Of a stretch of 51,061 nt of DNA, positions 43,990 through 51,061 are shown one piece after another (within the stretch, counting starts at the first letter, position 1; the number at the start of each line of letters is the position of its first letter). The translations under genes were made by a program, and so were the position numbers. The notes beneath the pieces are model-generated. The model was not told where the DNA came from, searched no databases, and worked only from the letters and a program-made list of their open reading frames with translations. The DNA is taken from assembly GCA_012799995.1 (NCBI GenBank), contig JAAZKE010000095.1, positions 1 to 51,061 of the forward strand, read 5' to 3'. Origin of the DNA: Chloroflexota bacterium (GTDB lineage: Bacteria > Chloroflexota > Anaerolineae > Anaerolineales > Anaerolineaceae).

Positions 43990-44537
43990 TTCAGATAAAC
44001 CGGTTCTGCATTGGGAAAATAGTATTTATTGCGAGTTGATAAGTCTTCGTTGTTGATTAGAACTGAGATCACAGTCAGGAAAGAACCATGGGAGACAATC
44101 AGCACCGTTTTGTCGGGATATCGTTTCAGAATTTCATCGAGGACTTTTTTAGCTCTGACCGCAACATCCTGAATTGATTCTCCACCATTGAAACGAAACG
44201 TCAGTGGATTCTGATTCATATCATCCCTGATTCCGGGATTCATCAAATCTTTTGCGTAAGAGCGACCTTCATATTCGCCAAACCCACGCTCTCTAAGTCT
44301 GGGATCTACCACCAGGGGAATATTGGGGTGGTGATGATGCACCGCTTCAGCGGTCTGGCGTGCGCGAATCAAATCACTGCTGTAGATGGCATCAATTTCC
44401 TTATCCATAAGCAACTCTCCAGCGCGCAGAATCTGGTTCATCCCGGTGTCGTTCAGGGGAATATCGGAATGTCCCTGGTACAGTCGCTGAATATTCCAAT
44501 CAGTTTGTCCATGGCGTAATAAGATAAATTTTGTCAT
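43986..44537 (-). CDS. Histidine phosphatase family protein
   Basis: A 183-residue phosphoglycerate-mutase-like phosphatase. The RHG motif is in FILLRHGQTDWN (catalytic His), with RARQTAEAVHH, ERGFGEYEGR and VSHGSFL completing the active site. This is of the GpmB/CobC type; substrate unknown. The frame is open to 44573, but AAGAAGGAGGG sits just before the ATG at 44537 and the RHG motif is then near residue 8, as usual. Confidence 0.9.
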   Translation of the reverse strand: MTKFILLRHGQTDWNIQRLYQGHSDIPLNDTGMNQILRAGELLMDKEIDAIYSSDLIRARQTAEAVHHHHPNIPLVVDPRLRERGFGEYEGRSYAKDLMNPGIRDDMNQNPLTFRFNGGESIQDVAVRAKKVLDEILKRYPDKTVLIVSHGSFLTVISVLINNEDLSTRNKYYFPNAEPVYLN

Positions 44538-44605
44538 CGTACCCTCCTTCTTCATTATAAAGAAGGCAGTCAATGATCAGAATGTTTTGAGAATGTTTGA
44601 TGACT

Positions 44606-45346
44606 TTACTGATTCAACATGCGGTCAAGAAATATGCGGGTCCGTTGATTTTTTGGATTGTTGAAAATAATATCCGGCGTTGAATCTTCCGCAATCAGTC
44701 CTTCGTCCATGAAAACAACGCGGTTGGAGACATCCCGCGCGAATGCCATTTCATGGGTTACGACCAATAATGTCAAGCCGGAGTTCGCTAAATTTCGCAT
44801 AACCGAAAGCACTTCGCCGACCATTTCAGGGTCAAGTGCCGAGGTTGGTTCATCAAACAGCAACACTTCCGGCTCCATGGAAAGTGCGCGTGCAATCGCG
44901 ACACGTTGTTTCTGCCCACCGGAGATCTGCTTCGGTTTGGCATGAATATACTGAGCCATTCCAACCGAATTCAGAATCTCAAGCGCAAATTTCTCCGCTT
45001 CTGACTTGGACTTGCGATTCACTTTGATTTGGCCAACGGTACAGTTATCCAGTACGGTCAGGTTATTGAACAGGTTGAAATTTTGAAAGACCATCCCCAC
45101 CCGGGCACGATACTCCTGCAGTGAGAACCCTTTTTCTTGGATGTCCTGACCATGGAAATAGATTGATCCGGAAGTTGGTTTTTCCAGCAGGTTAATGCAA
45201 CGCAGGAGGGTAGATTTTCCGGAACCAGATGAACCGATGATGGAAATCACATCCCCTTTGTAAGTCTCAAAGTCAATATCGACCAGGACTTTGTTTTCAC
45301 CAAAGTTCTTCTCCAGGTGGGATACTTTAATAATCGGTGTGTTCAT
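44606..45346 (-). CDS. Polar amino acid ABC transporter ATP-binding protein
   Basis: A 246-residue ATPase of the GlnQ/HisP class. Walker A is GSSGSGKST, the signature ISGGQKQR, Walker [14 protein letters not shown] and the switch His in VVTHEMAF. It forms the cytoplasmic engine of an amino-acid importer with the permease just upstream. The start shares one base with the permease stop (TGATG), so translation is coupled. The closest functional guess is uptake of a polar amino acid such as glutamine, arginine or cystine. Confidence 0.95.
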   Translation of the reverse strand: MNTPIIKVSHLEKNFGENKVLVDIDFETYKGDVISIIGSSGSGKSTLLRCINLLEKPTSGSIYFHGQDIQEKGFSLQEYRARVGMVFQNFNLFNNLTVLDNCTVGQIKVNRKSKSEAEKFALEILNSVGMAQYIHAKPKQISGGQKQRVAIARALSMEPEVLLFDEPTSALDPEMVGEVLSVMRNLANSGLTLLVVTHEMAFARDVSNRVVFMDEGLIAEDSTPDIIFNNPKNQRTRIFLDRMLNQ

Positions 45347-46113
45347 CAGCGGGTTCCTTTCAGGACAGCAGAAGGAACTGTCTGAGATCCATGGATAACA
45401 AAGGTATCAGGGCCGTCCATCTTCTTTTCTACGATCAATAAAAGCCTGGTAACTGTAAAGGTCAGGATAAAATAAATCACGCAGGTGATGAAGAACACTT
45501 CAAAATAGCGCATGTACGTACCGGCAGCTGATTTTGACATGAAAAACAACTCGGTTACGGAAATCACGTTCAAAACCGAAGTGTCCTTGATGTTGACCAC
45601 AAATTCATTGCCAATTGAAGGCAGTATGTTCCGTATTGCCTGTGGCAAAACAACGCTGATCATAATCTGGCGATGCGTCATGCCAATTGAACTTGCAGCT
45701 TCATACTGACCCTTATCGACTGAAATAATCCCCCCACGGGCAATTTCCGCCATATACGCACCGGTATTGATTGAAACAATGAAAAGCGCAGCCACAATCG
45801 GGGACATATCCAGCCCCCATAGCTCGGCTGAACCGTAATAAATGACCATGGACTGCACGATCATCGGAGTTCCACGGAAGATTTCAATATAGGCAACAAA
45901 AATCGCCTGAACTATTTTGTAAAAGGCTTTTTTCGCTTGTGAATCATGTTCATCCATCGGAGTCGTTCTGATGACCGCAATTGCCAGCCCGATCAGGAAT
46001 CCCAGAATAGTGCTGATTAAAGCGATATAAAGCGTTGTACCCGCTCCCTTTAAAAAGAAAATCCCATATTTTTTTGCAAAGAAAACTACCCATTCAAAAA
46101 AAGAAGCAGGCAT
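45346..46113 (-). CDS. Polar amino acid ABC transporter permease
   Basis: A 255-residue membrane protein of the HisM/GlnP class with about five hydrophobic segments. The cytoplasmic coupling loop is [21 protein letters not shown], followed by [13 protein letters not shown], typical of the family. A single permease suggests a homodimer. It lies between the substrate-binding protein gene and the ATPase gene; a hairpin at 46138-46168 separates it from the former. Confidence 0.95.
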   Translation of the reverse strand: MPASFFEWVVFFAKKYGIFFLKGAGTTLYIALISTILGFLIGLAIAVIRTTPMDEHDSQAKKAFYKIVQAIFVAYIEIFRGTPMIVQSMVIYYGSAELWGLDMSPIVAALFIVSINTGAYMAEIARGGIISVDKGQYEAASSIGMTHRQIMISVVLPQAIRNILPSIGNEFVVNIKDTSVLNVISVTELFFMSKSAAGTYMRYFEVFFITCVIYFILTFTVTRLLLIVEKKMDGPDTFVIHGSQTVPSAVLKGTR

Positions 46114-46137
46114 GAATTGTTCCTCAAATTGTCAGGG

Positions 46138-46168
46138 AAACAGCCGACTCAGGATAAGCCGGCTGTTT
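46138..46168 (-). terminator. Hairpin between the binding-protein and permease genes
   Basis: AAACAGCCG and CGGCTGTTT form a 9-bp stem with a loop of about 13 bases. On the minus strand it is followed by only a short T-run, so it is likely an attenuator or mRNA-stabilising hairpin letting the binding protein be made in excess over the membrane parts. A six-T run follows on the plus strand. Confidence 0.65.
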
Positions 46169-46206
46169 TTTAATATTACACCGACAGAAACGAATGTCTC
46201 TGATCG

Positions 46207-47043
46207 TTATTCTGCAGCCACAGGCTGAATTTCAATCATCTTATCCATGATTTCCTGGCGGGTTTCACGGTCAATTGTTGCCAGGATATCGTTGATCGCT
46301 TTCACATCAGCGTTTCCTTTTTTCAACGCAACGGCGATCGCAACATCTTCCGGATTTGCTTCAAAGCCCTTTCCCTCATCAAAGGCGACGAAGGTCAGAT
46401 CGGGGTTGGACTCAACAGCCGAGATTGCGCCAGGGCGTTCAGAGATATAGCCGTCAATCTTTCCAGATGACAGAGCCACAATCATTGCCGGGAATGTTTC
46501 CATAGCGGTTTGTTTCTTCACACCGGGAATTTGATCAATCACGGTGTAGTGGAAAGTATTCAGCTGACCGGTAATTTTTGCACCTTCAAAGCCTTTTAAA
46601 TCGGTTGCTTTTGCATAATCGGAATCCGCTTTGACAACAATCACGAGGTCGCTTTCATAATAAATATCGGAGAAATCAACGCTGGCTTTTCTCTCTTCGG
46701 TCGGTGACATACCAGCAATGACAGCATCAATCTTTCCCGAATTAAGGGCGGGAATCAATCCGTCCCACTCAGTTTTAACGATCACAAGATTGCGATCCAA
46801 CCCTTCGGCAATCTTTTTCGCTATTTCGACATCATAACCACCACAGTAACCACCGCCACCGCTGATCTCAACGGCATCGTTGGAATCATCGAGCTGGGTC
46901 CAGTTGAAGGGAGCATAATTGCATTCCAGTCCAACTTTGAAATCCGCTTTTTCCTGAGCTGAAACTAAAACAACACCCTGTGCGATCGCGAATATCGTAA
47001 TGAATACGAATAACGACAGAACTATACTTTTCATCTTATTCAC
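46207..47043 (-). CDS. Polar amino acid ABC transporter substrate-binding protein
   Basis: A 278-residue family 3 solute-binding protein. A type I signal peptide (MNKMKSIVLSLFVFITIFAI then VSAQEK) has no lipobox Cys, unlike the lipoproteins elsewhere in the window. Family blocks are GLECNYAPFNW, GYDVEIAKKIAEGL, TEWDGLIPALNSGKIDAVIAG and FSDIYYESDLVIVV. The frame is open to 47247, but GGAGAG lies 6 nt before GTG 47043; ATG 47034 is the alternative. It is the first gene of the importer operon. The long insert with Gly-rich GGGGYCGGYDV is unusual. Confidence 0.92.
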   Translation of the reverse strand: MNKMKSIVLSLFVFITIFAIAQGVVLVSAQEKADFKVGLECNYAPFNWTQLDDSNDAVEISGGGGYCGGYDVEIAKKIAEGLDRNLVIVKTEWDGLIPALNSGKIDAVIAGMSPTEERKASVDFSDIYYESDLVIVVKADSDYAKATDLKGFEGAKITGQLNTFHYTVIDQIPGVKKQTAMETFPAMIVALSSGKIDGYISERPGAISAVESNPDLTFVAFDEGKGFEANPEDVAIAVALKKGNADVKAINDILATIDRETRQEIMDKMIEIQPVAAE

Positions 47044-47125
47044 AGAACACTCTCCGCCATATTGAATTTTTCCAATGGTAACATGTTTGTGAGCAGAAAC
47101 GCTTTTGTTTTCTGTAATAAATGAC

Positions 47126-47157
47126 GAAAAAGACGATAAAATTTTATCGTCTTTTTC
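47126..47157. terminator. Perfect 32-nt palindrome, bidirectional terminator downstream of L25
   Basis: GAAAAAGACGATAAAA is followed immediately by its exact reverse complement (47142-47157). The stem GACGATAAAA is flanked by A and T tracts on both strands, as in intrinsic terminators. It separates the ribosomal protein L25 gene from the ABC importer operon. Confidence 0.85.
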
Positions 47158-47191
47158 ACTAATTGAATAGAAACTCGAAAATCTACAGGAT

Positions 47192-47854
47192 TTAATCCTC
47201 AGATTCCTCTTGCTCTTTCTTACCCTTCTCAATAACTTCTGGTTCACTTGCTATATCAACAGCTTCATCTTCTACTACTTCTTCTTCAGGCTCTTCTACA
47301 GGGCTTGAACTGCTGACGGAGACGATCACATCTTCCAGATCGTCAAGAACGGTCACCTTTTCCGAAAATTCAAGATCCTTGATACGGATAATGTCACCGA
47401 TCTCTTTGAGTGAATCCAGATTGACAACTATTCGTTCTGGCAGGTCTTTCGGAAGTGCTTCAACTTCGATATATTCTTTTTCAGTCAGCACTACGCCGGA
47501 GAATTCTTTCACAGCCGGTGCAACACCACTGAGTGCGATCTCAATGCGGGTGCGGATCTTCTCATCCAGTGCCAACACTTGAAAATCGATATGAATTATC
47601 TGATTGCGCAGATAATCGCGCTGTTTTTCTCGAATCAAAGCCGAATGTTCAGTTCCTTCTACATTCAGAGTTACGATACTGGATGAGGTCAATCCCATCA
47701 GTGCGCGATTTAATTCTTTTGCATTGAGTACGATCGGGGTTGGTTCCGATTTATGCCCATAGAGAACACCGGGAATTTCACCTTCTCGGCGAAGAACGCC
47801 GGGTTTCTTTCCCTTGATATCCCGTTTTCTGGCATTGATGACATTTTTTTCCAT
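47192..47854 (-). CDS. rplY: Ribosomal protein L25 (CTC form)
   Basis: A 220-residue 50S protein with the L25/TL5/CTC architecture: an N-terminal 5S rRNA-binding domain (KRDIKGKKPGVLRREGEIPGV-like start, HIDFQVL) and a C-terminal TL5-like beta domain (about 95-180). The acidic tail (EEPEEEVVEDEAVDI) is typical. The frame is open to 47881, but AAGGAAG lies just before ATG 47854. The upstream promoter is canonical and gives an 81-nt leader. A perfect palindromic terminator follows the gene. Confidence 0.93.
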   Translation of the reverse strand: MEKNVINARKRDIKGKKPGVLRREGEIPGVLYGHKSEPTPIVLNAKELNRALMGLTSSSIVTLNVEGTEHSALIREKQRDYLRNQIIHIDFQVLALDEKIRTRIEIALSGVAPAVKEFSGVVLTEKEYIEVEALPKDLPERIVVNLDSLKEIGDIIRIKDLEFSEKVTVLDDLEDVIVSVSSSSPVEEPEEEVVEDEAVDIASEPEVIEKGKKEQEESED

Positions 47855-47941
47855 TTTTCTTCCTTCGGACGCCTCTTGCAACTGACTTCGTTGCTACCTT
47901 CATCCTTACTAAGAGATTTTTGCTTCTAAAAAGCGAGATCA

Positions 47942-47970
47942 ATTTTATCGTTGATTCGCTTTATCGTCAA
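47942..47970 (-). promoter_or_regulatory. Sigma-A type promoter of rplY
   Basis: TTGACG (47970-47965), a 17-bp spacer and TAAAAT (47947-47942) on the minus strand. The predicted start is about 47935, with an 81-nt leader that includes a small inverted repeat GCAAC/GTTGC at 47878-47894. Confidence 0.75.
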
Positions 47971-48030
47971 TTTGTGATTAGGAATGGTGATCTGTCTGCG
48001 AAATCGAATCATGGTTTTCCCATTTCATAT

Positions 48031-48059
48031 TTGACAGAATTATCAAACTATAATATAAT
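48031..48059 (+). promoter_or_regulatory. Perfect consensus sigma-A promoter of the Prx6-type peroxiredoxin gene
   Basis: TTGACA (48031-48036), 17-bp spacer, TATAAT (48054-48059). The predicted start is about 48066, giving a leader of about 150 nt. The leader can form a long-range stem TTGAGCG/CGCTCAA (48087-48093, 48135-48141). Confidence 0.88.
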
Positions 48060-48067
48060 AGTTATAA
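48053..48067 (+). promoter_or_regulatory. PerR-box-like operator over the peroxiredoxin promoter
   Basis: ATATAATAGTTATAA matches the Bacillus PerR box TTATAATnATTATAA at 12 of 14 defined positions. It covers the -10 and the predicted start site, where a repressor would block transcription. The region is AT-rich, so chance matches are possible. Confidence 0.45.
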
Positions 48068-48217
48068 AGTAATAATAATTTTAGTTTTGAGCGTCCTTGT
48101 TCTTTAACAACATAGAATGTAGTCATTGTCAAACCGCTCAATATTTGAAATACATCAAAAGAATACAAAAAAGGGGATATCAACCTGATTATATAGAACA
48201 TAACAATGGAGGAAATA

Positions 48218-48937
48218 ATGGAAACAACCGTATATCAAGAAACATCGATGCCACGTATCGGCGATAAAGCACCGTCATTCAAAGCGGTAACCACCCAGGG
48301 CAGTATTAATTTCCCGGAAGACTATAGCGGAAGTTGGGTAATCCTGTTCAGCCATCCGGCAGATTTTACGCCAGTTTGTACCTCTGAATTCATCACTTTC
48401 GCCTCAATGGAAGAGAAGTTTGCCAAAGTCAACACCAAACTGGTAGGACTATCTGTAGATGGGCTCTATAGTCACATTGCATGGCTGCGTACAATCAAAG
48501 AGAAGATTGAATACAAAGGTTTGAAAAATGTTGAAGTGAATTTTCCATTGATCGAAGATATTTCGATGAATGTGGCGAAGAAGTATGGAATGATTCAGCC
48601 AGAGGAAAGCAACACCCAGGCTGTACGGGCAGTGTTTTTCATTGACCCCAAAGGAATTATCCGGGCTATCATTTATTACCCACAGAGCCTGGGACGTAAT
48701 TTTGACGAACTCTATCGTGTGATCATAGCACTGCAGACGGCCGATAAATTCAAAGTTGCAACACCTGCGGACTGGGAACCGGGTGATGAAGTGATCGTCC
48801 CGACAGCTGGCTCCTGTGGTGTTGCCAAAGAACGTATGCAGAGCAAAGATACAGACATGAATTGCTATGACTGGTTCTTCTGCACCAGGAAGCTTGACAA
48901 AGCCAAGATCGACAGTGCGCTGGTTAAAAAAGAATAA
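48218..48937 (+). CDS. Prx6-type peroxiredoxin
   Basis: A 239-residue thiol peroxidase. The peroxidatic Cys54 lies in HPADFTPVCTSEF. The long C-terminal domain with Cys200 (GSCG) and Cys216/Cys222 in NCYDWFFCTRK is typical of archaeal-like Prx6 proteins, where a C-terminal Cys resolves the sulfenate. GGAGG lies 6 nt before ATG 48218; the in-frame ATG at 48206 overlaps that site and is less likely. A perfect promoter with a PerR-like site precedes the gene, which fits peroxide control. No ahpF-like partner is adjacent. Confidence 0.93.
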   Translation: METTVYQETSMPRIGDKAPSFKAVTTQGSINFPEDYSGSWVILFSHPADFTPVCTSEFITFASMEEKFAKVNTKLVGLSVDGLYSHIAWLRTIKEKIEYKGLKNVEVNFPLIEDISMNVAKKYGMIQPEESNTQAVRAVFFIDPKGIIRAIIYYPQSLGRNFDELYRVIIALQTADKFKVATPADWEPGDEVIVPTAGSCGVAKERMQSKDTDMNCYDWFFCTRKLDKAKIDSALVKKE

Positions 48938-48952
48938 GATTCACACTGTACT

Positions 48953-48991
48953 GATAGATGGATGCCTTATGAAGATGGGCATCCATCTATC
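48953..48991 (+). terminator. Hairpin downstream of the Prx6 gene
   Basis: GATAGATGGATGCC (48953-48966) and GGCATCCATCTATC (48978-48991) form a perfect 14-bp stem with an 11-base loop. The following T-run is weak (TTCTACCAGTTTTG), but stem strength and position fit a terminator. Confidence 0.75.
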
Positions 48992-49002
48992 TTCTACCAG
49001 TT

Positions 49003-49033
49003 TTGACCTTAATTCTTGATTTAGCAGTATAAC
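49003..49033 (+). promoter_or_regulatory. Possible promoter of the BCP-type peroxiredoxin gene
   Basis: TTGACC (49003-49008), 19-bp spacer, TATAAC (49028-49033). Spacing is long, so the call is tentative. The predicted start is about 49040. Confidence 0.4.
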
Positions 49034-49075
49034 GTCAGAAATGAACCAGAAATATATATGAATTTGGAGGGATTT

Positions 49076-49543
49076 ATGTTGACCATTGGTAGTTTAGCAC
49101 CGGATTTTTCTTTGAAGGATAAAGATGGCAACGTGCATAAGTTATCCGATTTTCGTGGGAAAAAGGTGGTTGTGTATTTCTATCCGAAGGACAATACCCC
49201 AGGCTGCACGCGACAGGCAGGCGCCTTCCGAGATGCTTATCAAGATTTTCGCAATCAATCGATTGAAGTAATTGGTATCAGCAAGGATTCTGAAGCATCT
49301 CATCAGAAGTTCATCGAAAAATATAATCTTCCCTTTCTGTTGCTTTCCGATCCGGATTTGGAAGCAATCAAGGGCTTTGGCGTTTGGCAGGAAAAGATGA
49401 ATTACGGGAAAAAGACCATGGGAGTAGTGCGTTCGACATTTGTGATTGATGAGGAGGGAAAAATCATAAAGATCTTCCCAAAAGCCAAACCGGATTCCAA
49501 CGCACAGGATGTTTTGGATTTTCTTGCGGAAGCAAAATCTTAA
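49076..49543 (+). CDS. bcp: BCP/PrxQ-type thiol peroxidase lacking the usual resolving Cys
   Basis: A 155-residue peroxiredoxin. The active site reads [17 protein letters not shown]: peroxidatic Cys44 is present, but position 49, Cys in E. coli BCP (CxxxxC), is Gly. No other Cys is present, so it must work as a 1-Cys enzyme reduced by an external thiol. GGAGGG lies 4 nt before ATG 49076; the in-frame ATG at 49058 lies upstream of that site and is unlikely. It is separated from the Prx6 gene by a hairpin and probably has its own promoter. Confidence 0.93.
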   Translation: MLTIGSLAPDFSLKDKDGNVHKLSDFRGKKVVVYFYPKDNTPGCTRQAGAFRDAYQDFRNQSIEVIGISKDSEASHQKFIEKYNLPFLLLSDPDLEAIKGFGVWQEKMNYGKKTMGVVRSTFVIDEEGKIIKIFPKAKPDSNAQDVLDFLAEAKS

Positions 49544-49565
49544 CTTCTATTCTTTATCACAAAGA

Positions 49566-49602
49566 GAAAAGGGTCAGACTGGAATTGGACTGATCCTTTT
49601 TT
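49566..49602 (+). terminator. Intrinsic terminator downstream of bcp
   Basis: AAAGGGTCAG pairs with CTGATCCTTT (one G-U pair), loop of about 12 bases, followed by a T-run (TTTTTTG). It ends the bcp transcript. Confidence 0.85.
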
Positions 49603-49711
49603 GCTCACTATCAGGTAATATTCAGGCGGAAAATCGTCGAAATCGTCTATAATCAATTCAAAAATATACAAATGATTCCATACAAATAAGCAGAATTAAG
49701 ATTGGAGTTTA

Positions 49712-51061
49712 ATGATTGAACTGACCAAGAATGGCATTATTTACGAAAACGGACAGATAAATGAGAGCCCGGAAACTCTCCAACCTGACCAGAAGAGTGA
49801 ATTTAGACAAAATACGATTGCCTATCAGATTTTAAATAATCACAACACTTCAAAAATTCCCGGGAAGCTGAAATTGAAATTTGACTCTCTGGTTTCGCAT
49901 GACATCACCTATGTCGGAATTATCCAGTCCGCACGTGAGAGCGGCATGAAGAATTTTCCGGTTCCCTACACGATGACAAACTGCCACAACAGTTTGTGCG
50001 CCATTGGCGGAACCATCAATGAGGATGACCATGTATATGGTCTGTCAGCAGCGAAAAAATACGGTGGCATCTACGTACCTGCCAACTTCGCTGTTATGCA
50101 TCAATTCGAGCGTGAAATGATGGCGTTTGGCGGTGGGATGATCCTTGGCTCGGACAGTCATACGCGCTACGGAGCCCTGGGAACACTCGCTATCGGAGAA
50201 GGTGGGCCGGAGCTTGTCAAGCAACTGCTGCAAAACACGTACGACATCGACGCGCCCAAGGTCATTCTGGTTTACCTGGAAAATGAACCGCGACCGGGTG
50301 TTGGTCCACACGATGTTGCTATTGCTCTGATTAAAGCTGTTTTCTCAAATGAATTTGCCAAGAACCGGATTTTAGAGTTTGTTGGACCGGGTGTGAAAAC
50401 GTTGCCCATTGATTTTCGGAATGGCATCGATGTAATGACGACCGAAACTACCTGCCTTTCTTCAATTTGGGAAACGGACGAAAAAGTTAAGGAATATTAC
50501 CAGCTGCATCATCGGCCGGATGCATATCGTAAACTCGCCCCACTGAATAAAGCTTATTACGATGGGATGGTTTCAATTGATCTGGCAAAAATAGAGCCAA
50601 TGATCGCGTTGCCATTCCATCCAAGCAATGCTTATCCGATCCGGGAACTGCTTGAGAATGCGGAAGAAATCCTGCGATCGGTTGAGGATGATTCAGAAAA
50701 ACTGTTGGGCAATTCTCTACGATTGTCGCTTCTAGACAAAATTCATGATGGTAAAGTGTACGCTGATCAAGGGATTATCGCAGGTTGCGCAGGTGGAATG
50801 TTCGATAACCTGTGCGCTGCTGCTGATATCCTTGACCAGGGGACAATCGGTAATGATTTCTTCTCCATGAGCGTCTATCCTTCCAGTATGCCAGTTAATG
50901 CTGCACTGACAGAAAACGGGATCATTCTACAGTTGCAAAAAGCCGGAGTGGTCAATAAACCTGCTTTCTGTGGGCCATGTTTTGGTGCGGGTGATATCCC
51001 ATCCAATAATGGGCTGAGCATCCTCCATACCACTCGCAATTTTCCCAACCGCGAAGGGGCA
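49712..51061 (+). CDS. Aconitase-family hydratase (YbhJ-like), partial
   Basis: The frame opens with ATG at 49712 (GGAG upstream) and is still open at the window end, giving 450 residues. It belongs to the aconitase/isopropylmalate-isomerase superfamily: GMILGSDSHTRYGALGTLAIGEGG, IDVMTTETTCLSSIWETDE, and cysteines in IIAGCAGG and AFCGPCFGAG that fit the three [4Fe-4S] ligands. The fragment resembles E. coli YbhJ, an aconitase-like protein without defined activity, more than AcnA or AcnB. The C-terminal swivel domain would lie beyond the window. Absent from simple ORF lists only because it has no stop here. Confidence 0.85.
   Translation, partial: MIELTKNGIIYENGQINESPETLQPDQKSEFRQNTIAYQILNNHNTSKIPGKLKLKFDSLVSHDITYVGIIQSARESGMKNFPVPYTMTNCHNSLCAIGGTINEDDHVYGLSAAKKYGGIYVPANFAVMHQFEREMMAFGGGMILGSDSHTRYGALGTLAIGEGGPELVKQLLQNTYDIDAPKVILVYLENEPRPGVGPHDVAIALIKAVFSNEFAKNRILEFVGPGVKTLPIDFRNGIDVMTTETTCLSSIWETDEKVKEYYQLHHRPDAYRKLAPLNKAYYDGMVSIDLAKIEPMIALPFHPSNAYPIRELLENAEEILRSVEDDSEKLLGNSLRLSLLDKIHDGKVYADQGIIAGCAGGMFDNLCAAADILDQGTIGNDFFSMSVYPSSMPVNAALTENGIILQLQKAGVVNKPAFCGPCFGAGDIPSNNGLSILHTTRNFPNREGA

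Noticed and set aside
47044..47247. 68-residue extension of the substrate-binding protein
   Set aside because: It would cross the palindromic terminator and overlap the L25 gene; the signal peptide and GGAGAG site place the start at 47043.
1..51061. tRNA, rRNA, CRISPR arrays, riboswitches and insertion sequences
   Set aside because: All gaps longer than about 80 bp were read on both strands; none contained a cloverleaf, spaced repeats, transposase frame or a riboswitch that I could recognise.

Overview
The window looks like part of a chromosome of a Chloroflexota bacterium, most likely class Anaerolineae. This rests on Pro/Thr-rich lipoprotein linkers, LysM-M23 lipoproteins, abundant extended -10 promoters and Bacillota-like envelope genes. 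It is an inference from style and gene content; no rRNA or other decisive marker is present. Forty-nine protein genes are supported. The first and last run off the window. I see no tRNA, rRNA, CRISPR array, transposase or prophage.

Layout. 1-4390: coenzyme A genes (coaBC, coaX) diverge from a membrane protein-M24 peptidase-tsaD operon through a shared palindromic -10 box. 4394-11043 (minus): an envelope operon encoding a polysaccharide deacetylase lipoprotein, a HIT protein and three tandem paralogous lipoproteins (LysM, a conserved middle domain, LasA-type M23 peptidase). 11212-15200 (plus): smpB, a Tat-exported L,D-transpeptidase, a DUF2085 membrane protein, pgeF, yggS and yggT. 15304-18628 (minus): argF, a KDSR-like dehydrogenase and fmdB, then a separately transcribed diacylglycerol-glycosyltransferase-like gene. 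18760-25990: a YhhQ-type transporter, typA, an HI0933-type flavoprotein, an orphan LuxR-type response regulator, a class-A-beta-lactamase-like lipid-anchored or membrane-anchored hydrolase, a small unknown protein and yigZ. 25966-32066: a GT-B glycosyltransferase, two tandemly duplicated MOP/ANKH-like transporters, then ycgN, dus and an unknown gene. 32220-35672 (minus): serC-serA and lysA. 36031-41988: a complete type I restriction-modification system (hsdM-hsdS-hsdR) that looks inserted. 42128-43989: a WecE-like sugar aminotransferase with a WbqC-family protein. 43986-47043 (minus): a histidine phosphatase and a polar amino-acid ABC transporter. 47192-51061: ribosomal protein L25, two peroxiredoxins and the start of an aconitase-family hydratase.

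Main points for a second look. (1) About ten genes have a -10 element exactly 6-9 nt before the start codon and no Shine-Dalgarno, so they are predicted to give leaderless mRNAs; the restriction system and the stress genes instead use classical -35/-10 promoters with leaders. (2) The three M23 lipoproteins share an unannotated middle domain with an invariant Glu in a lysozyme-like context, suggesting two-activity wall hydrolases. (3) hsdS carries three perfect 12-bp repeats encoding Thr-Ala-Glu-Leu units, the EcoR124-type specificity switch, and hsdR appears to have lost its ATG to ACG behind an ideal ribosome-binding site. (4) A PerR-box-like palindrome covers the -10/+1 of a perfect consensus promoter upstream of a Prx6-type peroxiredoxin. 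(5) Six of seven convergent gene pairs touch or overlap at their 3' ends with no room for terminators.
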